From positions 87,855 through 151,854 of the forward strand of contig NMRA01000111.1 in NCBI GenBank assembly GCA_002633005.1: a stretch of 64,000 nucleotides of DNA, in the 5' to 3' direction. This stretch comes from Phoronis australis (Eukaryota; Phoronida; Phoronidae). Positions within the stretch are counted from its first letter, which is position 1. Every line of letters starts with the position of its first letter. Under the pieces are notes generated by a model, which saw only the letters and a program-made list of their open reading frames with translations, was not told the DNA's origin and ran no database searches. Below, piece by piece: positions 48,101 to 60,100 of this stretch. Both the position numbers and the translations under genes were made by a program.

Positions 48101-51100
48101 CTTGGCCAGAGACCCAGGGGACACAGGCTCCCTTTCCAGGTCAAGGTCATTGTCTGATTTAGAGAACTCAATTTCACCTGTTTCGGCTTGCTCTTCAGCA
48201 CTGGCTGTGTCTTCATTTCCATCAACCTTAAATAAGTAAGTGACAAAATGCATGTTATTAAAACATTTACATTGTCAGTGTCAGGAAAGTTTGCACCTGA
48301 TTTCCGATGCCTAACCAAAAATCACACTTTCAGTATTTTTGCATTCAACAACAAAAACAACTTTTGTTCAAAATCATGATTTATGAAGATTCGGGTCGAC
48401 ACCCATAACTGTGAAAGAGCTGGTAGAACCATCCCCTAATGTTATTAGAGTTTGGCAGCATCTACCTAATATTTGAAGTCTGTGATACTTATGTAACAGA
48501 TTGTGCTTCATCGTCATCCGTTTGTTATTGACAGTGTGGAAATATGCTTTAAATAACAAATAAACCGATGATAAACCAACTATTAAAGCCCCCTGCAGCA
48601 CTGTCTTTGAAACCAATTTGTTTAGTTCATGTTTAGTGATGGAAAACTTCTCTTTGCTTTTTTGTAACAAATATCACTGAAGACTGAATGGAACTCATTG
48701 ATTGGTTCAACAGAAAGATTTGCCACAACTAACATGGTTTGTTCCAGTTTGAAGTTTGTAACTTCGGCTCAACATTTCTATGTTAGAAAAAAAAACAGTG
48801 TGAATATTTATTATATGATAGGAGTAACAAGTTACTGTTGACACTTGGTGCTATGTTAGAACATGAAATAATTTATTACGAAGGCAAACAGTGGAGGAAT
48901 GGAATAAGATTGTAAGAACTTATAGTTACCTCCATACTCTCTCGTCTTCCCTGTTCCTCTGACACTTCCTTAGTCACCTTCTTGCGTCGTTCCTTCACGA
49001 CTACTCCTTCATCCACCTTGTCATCCAAAATTTTCTCATCTGTCCTCTCCTCCTCTTCTTGGTCATCAATAGAGGCCTCACCGTGTTTAGACTCGTCCTC
49101 CTCAGTAATCACCTGAAATAGATGAATGCAGTCTTCTTTAGTTTTATTGTTAGTAGATAACAGTTAAATAATGCAGTTTTACTTCATCAAGCGTGCTCAA
49201 GCTTACTTGACAGGGTTTGTCATTATTTTCCTTGTATATTCTGTGTATTCATCAATAAACAAAAAACCTTACTTGACAGGTACTTTCCTAATTAATGCAA
49301 TTCTTTTCTTACAAGCTGCAGTTCTTTTGTCACCAACTGCAATTACTTTCTTAGAAGCTCAGGTCCATTCTCGCATACCTAAACAATAGTATTCATATAT
49401 AAATCCTAGTTCTGTTCTTTGATATTTCAAAATAAGATATCACACACAACATTTGCTTCCCCCAGACATCCTCTGTTCGCGCTATTCGTGGCAAAGATTA
49501 CTTTACAAACTGCTCTAGTTAAGCATATTTATATCAAATTTTAATGAATGGCATGGGGCTCATTGCAACTACTCATTAGTAAAAAGTTCACGAAAGAAGT
49601 GTCTTTGAACGAAGGCATAATTCAACCTGAAATTATAATTTCTCTGGAGAAAAGAAAACTGTTTATAATGAACAAAATGACTAGCATGAAAAAACAACCG
49701 AGTACTAAGACCGGAATTGTGGATAAGGAGACAGGTAACAAAAGAATTGCATCAATGATGAAAAGACACCGTTAATGAGAATGCCGGTGCGAAAACTCCA
49801 CCCACATCAAGCGAGTAAAGTGAATCTGGAAAAGATTTTTGGCCAGACGGATAATTTGTCCAGCTCATAGCCAAGATAGCATGAGCATATGCAATGGCCA
49901 GCCCTAGAAGCATGTAATATGATAGTGGTGTTGGTGTGGTTTAATTAGAAAAATGTACCACTACAGCTAAAACTCTACTGCATTGATAACAAGAGCATCG
50001 CAAAGCATTGAAATGTGCACATGACTGCATCGCCAATGGTGTGCTTCTAGGGGTGATTATTTCAAGCATAAAAAATGGCCATTAGATGGCACAGGATACA
50101 TTGAACCCATCCAGAAATGGGAAGGTGTCGTCGACTCTCAAAATTGTTTGCCAAACTTTATGAAAAACCATCAAAGAACACCAAAGATACAAAAGCAAAC
50201 AGAAAAAAACAAACTGCCATCTGGAACCACAGCAATAGCTGTCAAGTTAATACAATTGCAAAATTTTAAAAACGTCTTGCAAGGGGTTTAGGAGATACAG
50301 TAATAGATGTGAAAAAAATGTCACCAGGGGGCACCACAGGAATTGGACCTGTTTAAAATCCATGTTAGTCAATGCTTTTGTCAGTAGGAACACATCTGCC
50401 AATTTTCATGATGGTCCTCTGCGCAGTTTAGCTGATACAGAAGCAAACAACAAAAAAACAGACCAAAAATAATTAAAATGGCCACTAGTTGGTGCAAAAT
50501 ACGTCGAATCCATCACAAAAAGGAAACGTGTTGTCGTCTTCATAATAGAAATTAGTTCGACAAATTTCATGAAAAAGCATCAATGAACTTTGAAGTTACA
50601 GAGGCAAACGTAAAAAATAAATTCCTACTGGGGGGCACAGCTGTAGTGGGATTGGTCTGAAACTCGTCATCATCTGTTGCCATCTCCATAGGAACACATC
50701 TGCTAAATTTCCCAAAGATTTTGCAAAGGGTAAATGAGATGAACGCAAAAAACTACAATTGCCACCAGCCTTGGTCAGGGCTTGGAATGACCAAAGACAA
50801 AAAAGAGGAAAAATTTCCAGGTGATGTTTCATTCCTCAAATAAATAGGCTTGTGTGACATACATATTTTTGTGTTGTAAAATTTTACTGACAGAAAACAC
50901 TTTTGCATAAATAAAGTCAAAACAATGATAAAAGAGACGAGAAAAGAGGAAGCTGGAAATCAAAAAGAGGAAATTGAAACTAGAAAAGAGGAAATCCTGT
51001 TAAAAGAGGAAAATTTCAAACCTTGCTTGGTCTTCTCATCAGGAACATAAATTTTAATAATGATCCTTCAACTTCATATAAATACACTTGCCAAATTTAA

Positions 51101-54100
51101 AAGTTGGCAAATTTTGCATTGAAAAAGAAGATGGACACAATGAAGTGAGCATATCCTCACTACTGCGTCCTGTAGGTATGATCCTAAAATGTAAATTTCA
51201 CTGCCACACAGACAGTCAAGTTTACAACACCTACCTCAAGTTTGCTGACAGAGGAGTCTTGACTAATCTCTTCTTCAGGTAGTTTGTTCTTAGCTTTCAC
51301 CTTACTTTGTTTCTCTTCAGGTTTAGATTTTGCCTCATCCTCACTGGCACTACCTTCCTCTTCATCATCCTCTCCGTCAGATGACCCTGAAAGATCGCTG
51401 ACGTCGCTCTCCTCTCCGCTAGAAATCTCACTATCATCTGCAATGCAAAATACCGTTGAAGAAAACACATTGAAACCTTTTATTTAAGATAAGTGACAAA
51501 GTCGTTCCATGTTTCATCAAATATATACTTTTAGAATCCCCAAGGAATGAGAATTTTGAATACAAGCCTTAAAATGCAACACCATCCTTAATAACCATTT
51601 TGTGAAAAGTCTCATTTTTAACATTAATTTCTAAAAAAATAATCTGGAGGTGACTTTCAGTTAGAAGTGTATATTCTTATGATATATACACATGTATACT
51701 GTGATTTTTTTACTCATCCTCAAATAGCAGAGATAACCCCCATCAAATTCCTGTTTAACAGTGTCTTCACCATTGATGTCTAAACCCTAGGTTGTTTGAA
51801 GGAAACTTCCCTTGGAACTATGCAATAATCATGTAAAATTTTGTGTAAATCAATCCACCCATTTAAGAGAAATTGGCCGTCATTCCCGAAAATAGTGAAA
51901 CATCAAAAAGCCTCAGAAAATGCCACTAAAGATATCAGGCACAAATGTCTAATTGACCTATCGCAAGCTCCGCCCTATGCGAAAAGTCACGTGATACCCG
52001 ACATTCGTACGAGATGTCACAGGCAAATACACTGTCGCTAAACGACGTTCCTGGTGCAGGGCTTGGAATGACCAATGACAAAAAACACGGAAACTTTGAA
52101 ACTTTTACGGTCCAAATCATCGCCCGATAACCAGCCTAGAACTGGTCAATGTGAACCTTTCCCCGACAAAAATCGGGAGGACTAAAAAAAAAATAAAAAA
52201 CATGTTACCACCACCAGTAGCAAGCGTCTGCGTCCTTTTAGCTCGCCCGTCTACTCCCAACCCACACATTTTTGGCTGCAGAGCGGTAGTATTTGTCGCC
52301 GCGCTTAACAATAACACGAGACGCCATTGAAAATCCCACCACGCTGTCCCAGATGCCCCGGCAATGTTGACACTTTACGTTCATATAGAGCAACTTCCAC
52401 TTTTCGAGGTGAACGTCGTCTGCAACGCCGCGGTAAGAAAGGAATTTGCTGCGGAAATTTTATATCAAATCCGATTTTTTATGCGGAAATATTATAAAAA
52501 AGCCGAAAGCACATTTGAAAAAAGCGGAAATCCGCGTTTCCGCGGAAAATTCCAAGCCCTGCTGGTGGAATCGATGAGTGTTTTTTTACTATTTGAAAAC
52601 GCGTCGACAGAGACAAGAGCCGATGCTTTTCAACAGTGAATCGTATGTTCATGGTATGGGAATTTGTAAAAGTGACGATGAAAAAATAAGTGCTCGAGGA
52701 GCCAGCGAAAATCCGAAGAACCCCTCGGCCTAGTGGCCACCTTCACCTGACAAATGACAAGGCCACTGATACCATATGTTCATGTAAAGCTGGGTATGTA
52801 CGTTAAAGTCGAATTATCTGTACGATTCCATAGATTTCATGATCTTTCGAATAAAATCAATGAAGATTCACCGATATTTTTGTTCTGTCGTCTGCTAAAT
52901 TTCGCCACATGAAAAGTAGGTCACAACTGGTGGGACTCCTGGAGTAATGTAGGTCACAGATTACAGACAACACATGCACTATAGTCTCTGACTAGGTCGA
53001 CTCGATAGCACTGTTTACGCTTTTCTAATCTTATAACGAAATATTTTGCTAAAAAAATTCTGGTTCATAGCTCAGGTACACACTCATCTCGTCCTGGCCA
53101 ATTAGCTCCGATAGGTCTAGGGCTGTGTCTAAGTAAAATTAATGTCTGGAATTCAGTGGAGGATCTAGGATACCACAGGGGGGCCAACATATGTTGCCTC
53201 GCGGAATTGGGTAAAGTGCAATTGTATGTGCACAGGCGGCCCGAAAGTTGCAGGGGCCAGGGATGTAGATTGTTGGACCTTCTGTTCAGAAAATCTATCG
53301 GTGGACTAAAAAAAACAGGAACACGATTCCGCCGCTACCTGGGGTCTGAGCCCCCATCTTCCGCTACCGGTCCTAGTTACTGAACTCAATATTTCCTCAC
53401 GCTCTTGCTGTTTCATTTTGCTTGCNCCCCCCCCCTAAATCCGTCTATGGAATTGTCTCTTTGCACCATTAAGACATTTAAATTAGGCCTACCTTCTTAT
53501 GAACTTGGCATTTTTTTGTAGTTTCATTCCATAAAGGTAGCTTTCATTTAATTTTGCATGATCACTAAGTCGTGGTATGGTTACAAAACATTACGAGTCT
53601 GGTGTGGTAGTTGCCAAAATAGGGTATTTACAAAAATAACTCAATTTCTTTTTTAAAGCTTCATAAATCTAAATATGATATTTGAACAACTTCACAATGA
53701 GCTCTCTGTAACTCTACAGACATAGTGTATACTAGAGGTACACCTCAAAAAGTAATTCAATAGTTTATTTTTAGTGACAACAGCTCGACCAAGGCTTTGA
53801 GTTCCGGCAGTAATCCAGTGCCCTTCCCTGTGCCGATCGAATCCCTGAATTTTGACCGGGAGAGAAGTTCAGTTGAACGCCAGCTTACGGTTTATGAATA
53901 ACAAAAATGTACCTCTGATACAAAACAAAATAATGTCCATTAGATTGAAATAAATTAAAAAAAAATAAAATAAAATGTCCTTGAAAACAACAATTTCCGG
54001 GGACTACCGCTAGAGTGCTGAGATCCAGCAGGTGCCGAGACAAAGGCGGCCAGACGTAGTCAACTCGGGAGTCAAAATCTGAGATCGCCCTGCACCATAG

Positions 54101-57100
54101 CCATCAAGCTGAAAAGTGCCGTATCTTGGAACTAATATATTTGTGTTTATTATAGCCTTCGAGTTATCAAGCAACATCGCTAAGTTCAGCTGCTCATGTG
54201 GCCGTACAGTTTGATCCATAGTTTACGCTTTTCAACATCATTTTCGGCTTTGGACATGCCAAAAAATGACGGGATATTATTCTGGAGCAGCATAACGGCT
54301 GTCGGTGGTATACACGTCATATCAACACCGTTTCCCCATCCTTCAAGGACAATTTCTTGAGCTATAGACTAAAGTAAGTTTTACTCGACTGCGTGTGGTT
54401 TGTCGGGTAAAATGGCGGCTTGGACACGCAGACAAAGGTGTGCCAAGAATGCTGCGTTCTGATTGGTCAATTAAGCCATCCGTCATAATCCTGGCGATAG
54501 GTCAATTAAGTCATTCCACGTAACTGGCATGTTTGGCACATAAACAGTGTGTTTAAATAAAGGGTAGTGATGAAATATGTGAATACTGCAATTTTGAAGA
54601 AAAAAAATCCTTGAGTGTTGACTATTACTTTGTTGGACAGTACATGTGAACAATGTTTAGCCGTTCATAAATAAATGTGGTTGAAGATTTTTGCCGAATT
54701 ACCAATAAGAAATATCCTAACCGAAAATCACATTAAAGCATTGATTGACAGACGAGCATTAATTGCAGCTAGTTTTTTGGAAGAGTGGACAGTGAAAACA
54801 TAATTGAGCTTTTCATGTTATCGCATTTTTTCTCAGTCAATTCTACAGCAGCATTAAACCCCAATGGCATCTGGAACCATCGGTGAAAGTGTTCACAACT
54901 CATCTTCATGAGAAGACCATGTCAAAAAGGGTACCTTCAGATTCCGATTCTGATTTGTCTTCTTCCTCTTCATCTTCATCATCACTGTCGATGACAGCTT
55001 TCCTCTCTTTAACGTCATCGTCATCTTCAGAATCCTGTTCCTCCTCATCTTCATCATCTTTAGCAACCTTCCTGTCTTCATCCTCCACGGGAGTTGGCGG
55101 TCGGAACTTGCGCTGCAAACGAAAACACAGTGTACAGTGACATGGTCAAACGTGTGTTGAAAGGCAAAGTGTCCCACTTCATTTACACGTCAACCTTTCT
55201 ATGAGCTGGGATCAACTTGCGTTGCATTTAATTACATCAGCTTTACGGCGAAAACTCTACAGATTAGCATGAAATATAGCTGACAGGTGGAATTATATTT
55301 TTTCAAACATCTCAATGTGGTTGTCCGACAGTCATTTTGCCTGACTTCAAGAAAAGAAAAAAATTTTCCACCTTGCTTCATTCTCGGTTAACAACTTGAT
55401 GGGTTTTTATCCATCAGCTGATGAGCACAACACATTCAAGTAATAAACAGCAGTGCCTCTGGGATCTAATGGCATGAACTGAACACTTATATTATAGACT
55501 GGGAAAATCTGAATTGGAACTTCCAACTCTAAGTAACAGGAAGCCATACTGACATGTCATATGTGTCTGGCTAAACCCTCAATTATAAGCCAGGGGTTGC
55601 AATGACCAATGACAAAAAGAGGAAAAAGTCGGAAAAAATAAAGTAACAATTTTACAAAAAATACTTATTTGATAGAAATATTTTTTGTTTTATAAAATTT
55701 ACCTACAACAAACATATGTTTGAATGAAAGAGAGATGACAAAATAGGAAAACGGAAATCAAATAAGAGAAAATGGAAACCAACAAAGAGGAAATCTTCTT
55801 AAAAGAGGAAAATTACAAGCCCCGAGAAACCCACCTCCAATTTTTACATTTGTGACTTTCGTCTAAGTCCTTGTGAATACCCATCTACAGAAAATTGCAA
55901 CAACCAAACTTCCACAATTTGCTTATCAGGAAACAGTGCATTTTCAACATAGAGAACAGCAAAATAAGTGACATCATTACAGCAGCACCACTGGATCTCG
56001 TTGGATCTTGTTGTGTTGAAAGACTCTTTGCAAACCCTGGAGAGCCACGACACCCGACACTGCTGGCAGGTGGTCTTTTTGAGTCCCGGTCCAATTGGCT
56101 GAACCAGTTGTTGCTGTTGGACAAGCAACAAGGGCCCACCTCACGCTTAAATTCTGGGAGAAATGTACTTCAACTCCGGACCTGGAGAACGTCTCCCAAC
56201 CCACCACCTTCCCCGCTAGGAACTAACCCCCCAAGTATCTCGTTGCTCAGTAACACCAACACCAACACCCTCATGCTGGTCAGGCAAACTACAACTCCGC
56301 AATTCCTAAAAATTTCTTTTTATAACTCATGACTGACATCTTTCACACACTAATTTTTAATTTCTCTGCTTAAACAACCAGGGCATTAAGACAGACAATT
56401 ACGGTTCATAGTTCTAAATGCTAGAACTAGTGTGACCTCAGCATATCCTTAATGCGTTGGCATCAGTGCCTTACCCTGAAAGACGGCATCTTGGGGATGC
56501 CTGCCCTCAAGCCCAGCAGACCACCCATTCCAAAGCCGCTGCCACCAAACGGACCTTCCTTGTTCCAGTTTGATGTGCTGTCAAACATAGCAGACACAAT
56601 AGGCGCTGTAGAGACAGACTGGACAGGTTTATCCACTGTTTTCTCAGCAACAGTTTTCTGAAACTGGAGTAACAAAATGTCTAGTATTACAATTAGGCAA
56701 GGAAAGCTTGGTAGTATTCAATCATTGGCATATCTCAAACACTTAATAAAAAAGAAATAATATAGTGTTCTTTACTCAGATTAGAAATGACAAACTCACT
56801 ATTGCGTGGGACCAGGCTCAATTATTTGGTTTGATACATACAGTTAGTCACTTTAACCTGAATATACAATGGCTCAAATATCACCTAACACTCCATTTTA
56901 AGTACAGTATCAGAGCCAGCCAACTAATCCGGCCTACTGTTGAAGTACTACTATACAAAAAGCGCTTGACACAGGATGGTCAAATTGCACACCGCCGGCT
57001 TGAGATACATTAAGGCTAAGATTTTATTTGGTAATGAATTTCTTGTATAAAAATAATCTCTGCAATACTTTGGCCAGAGCGAGTATCAAAGTCAAACAAT

Positions 57101-60100
57101 AATTCACCTGAAATTCAGGGGTTACTTCCAAACTTTAAATTAGTAACATTTTTCCTAGACTCAATACCGTTGTTTCACAGCTGTTGCATTTACTTCGTGA
57201 AATCAGTGCATTTGCCACCCTCACTAGTCAGCACATATATGGTGTAATACCAGTTATATGTCAAGCACAATCCAACAAGTTTCCAACATCACTTGTCAGA
57301 AATATTGAATAGAAACAGCTCATTACATTGCAAGGATTCCATGACATAAAGGCACAGAAAACTTTCAATACAGTACAGTTCCCACATTCACCAGAGTGAC
57401 ACCCAACCAGTCATAACAACTTTCATTACAGTACAGTTCCCACATTCACCAGAGTGACACCCAACCAGTCATCTCAACTCGCCCATAATATGAAAGTATA
57501 TATCCTTAACTTGGGTCCTGTGACGAAAAACACACATTCACTTTTCACCCACCCTAACATGTGACGTACACGCACCTTCACCTTTGGCTGGCCAATTATG
57601 TAAAATGCACACACCTTCACCTTTGACCCTCACAATCTTGCATCAGAGAACACACATTCAATTCAGAACTCATCCAATCATGTGACAATACACCTTCAAC
57701 CTCTACTCACTCAATAATGTGGTAGTATACACACCTTCACCCTTGACTCCTCCTCTGTCCACCAGCGCTCAAAGGACTTAAATGCAGACAACTCAACCAT
57801 CTTCTTACACATATCTTTCTCCATAATTGTCTTCAACTGCTTAATCACATCATCAAGACTGTTATCGTACGTCTCTTCCTGTGGATCGTTACCCGTCAAC
57901 TCCAGAGTCGGGTTAGAGATGAATGGCTCGCTGCTGTTAGCTCCCCACTGATTCATAAGATTTCCGCCAAACAATGGCGGGGGCACTTGGTAATTCATGT
58001 TCACATTCATGTTGAATCCCACCTGATCATCATCACTGTTTGACGAGGCAAGACTCATCCGATCATCTTCCTCACCCTCACGTAGCGACCGACCTGGGGA
58101 CGTGTCCATGGCGTCACCAGTTGGAGGTAGAGGAAGGTCAGGGGGAGGGGGCATTTCTTCATCTGGCAGAGGGGGCGGAGCCTCGTTTGGAAGAGGCGGG
58201 GCTTGTTCACTAGGCAATGGAGGTCGGTCATCATCAGTGTCACTGCCAAACGCCGTCTGATTTTGTTTGAGCAACAAAGCGATCCGAGACTCCAAGTCAA
58301 GGTTATTACTGATTGGCTCAGGTAAAGGGGGAGGAGGTTCCTGAGGTAATTCATTCACAACAGGTTGGTCTGGATTATATGGCGTGTTCATGTAGTCAAA
58401 GTTTTGTATTAATTCCTGTGGGTATTGTGGCACAGCTTCAGGAGGTACAAAATGTCCGTACTCATTATGAAACTGACTACTTCCGGGCGTACTCATCACA
58501 TAGCCAGAGTCGCCGTGACTCGAGAAGCTGACCTCCGACTGTCCGCCGGAGACGCTCCCCTCGTTAGGGTCCCTGTAACCTTCATCTTCACTGACACGGC
58601 TGTGTTTCCGCCGTTTAGGGTCATGATCTTTTCTACGGAACTCCTTGCTAGGTTTGTTGTGTCTAGATTTGTCTTGCTTTTGAGATTTGTTCACAGTTTG
58701 TGATTTGTTGGGTTTTACAGGCGCCAGTAGTGGCGGTTCCACCGGTTTCTCCACGATCAGATCGTCCATGAGTTTTTGCCTGATTTTGCCCAGTGAGTCC
58801 AGGAAGACATTCATGATATTTCCCATTTTTGAGGTCTGGTCCAGCCTAATTGAGCAAGCTTTTGCCGAGGCCACAGTCGTAAAGAGCACCTGGAAGTGAG
58901 CCAGATGAATTATAACAGCGAGTTGTGGCAGTTGTATGACATGCGCAACATTTATAGTTAAAAGGCTTCTCCAAACAAGGCTCCAACTGCGCATTTCTTT
59001 GCATTGTAATCTACCTTTGTGCTAAAACTATTTCAGTTACATGTTACAGAACACGCCACAAATACACAAATAAAATTCCATTTTCCCAAAATCTCATTCC
59101 GTAGAGAGTAAACATGATGGGAAATTTGACTTGCATTTAACCATCACAATGGGAAAGTCTTGGTCTTGTAATCTTATATTTTTTAGCATGCACCGTAGCC
59201 TTTACTTGTTGAGCACGTCACACAGTCCTTTTTTACATAAGAACAAAAATTTAAAAAAAAACACAATAAAATTCTTGTTCTACCATTTACACTTCACATA
59301 AAGTGAGTAATGGACATTATGTAATACAGAAAAACTCCTTTTTAATGCTGTAAGTCACAGATCACTTCTGCTAAAAATGTTGTACCATAGATGAACGTAC
59401 TTAACAGTTTGTATTGAAATTCCTGAAAAGTGTAGAGATTACTATCATATGTTACACAACGATGCGTAAAGAGCCAAAGGCATACATGTCTTCATTACAT
59501 CAGCCAAGATGAACCTCAAAGTAATCAAACACGGCTCAAAATTTCTTAACACTATTACGGGCAAAGTGCCCAAAGAACAGAAAACCGTGTCTTAGAACCT
59601 TAGTTCCCACTTCTGGTTGGAACTCATTTACACAGCTAAATTGACTTAAACAACTCAAGTGAAATGCTTTGCTCAAAGACCTAACTACACCCCACTGGTT
59701 GACAATTAACCATTCTAACTACTGAGCCATGCTACGACGGTTAGCTACAAACAAAAACAACAAGCAATGTGATAATATCCAACCTTTGCTATTCCGAGAT
59801 GCTTTTTAGTCCGTGGGTGGTAGTAAATTTTCACTTCATTAATCTCCCCAAAATGGGCCACCATGTCAGTGAGAAAAGCCTTTCCAATGTTGTCATTGAG
59901 ATTGGTGAAAGTTACCTCCCGAGGAGGCGGCGTGCCCACATAATTCTTGTCATACTGTAAGGCAATCATCCACGAATATTAAAGCTGCAAATTTTGTAAA
60001 ACATCTTGAAAACAACACCAATGAAAATAGATCAATATGCATCTTCATCATGACTGCATTTCATTACAGTTCAATCTAAGAGTTGAGCTCCATTCTAAAG

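Larger units (their letters stand above)
51951..54507. mobile_element. 2.56-kb TIR transposon with coding remnants, host to a nested MITE
   Basis: Perfect 14-bp inverted ends AATTGACCTATCGC (51951) and GCGATAGGTCAATT (54507). It lies in the SETD1 intron between exons 6 and 7. A 505-bp MITE (52057-52561) is inserted near its left end. On the plus strand 52693-52791 stays open and ends [13 protein letters not shown] before a GTATGT donor. On the minus strand 54339-54210 gives a broken THAP-like start. An N and a run of C at 53426-53436 mark an assembly weak spot. Confidence 0.65.

Noticed and set aside
53426-53436. N followed by a run of C
   Set aside because: Assembly or sequencing weak spot, not biology.
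51284-55140. Serine-rich plus-strand frames (51284-51487, 54883-55140)
   Set aside because: Antisense of the acidic SETD1 exons 6 and 7.
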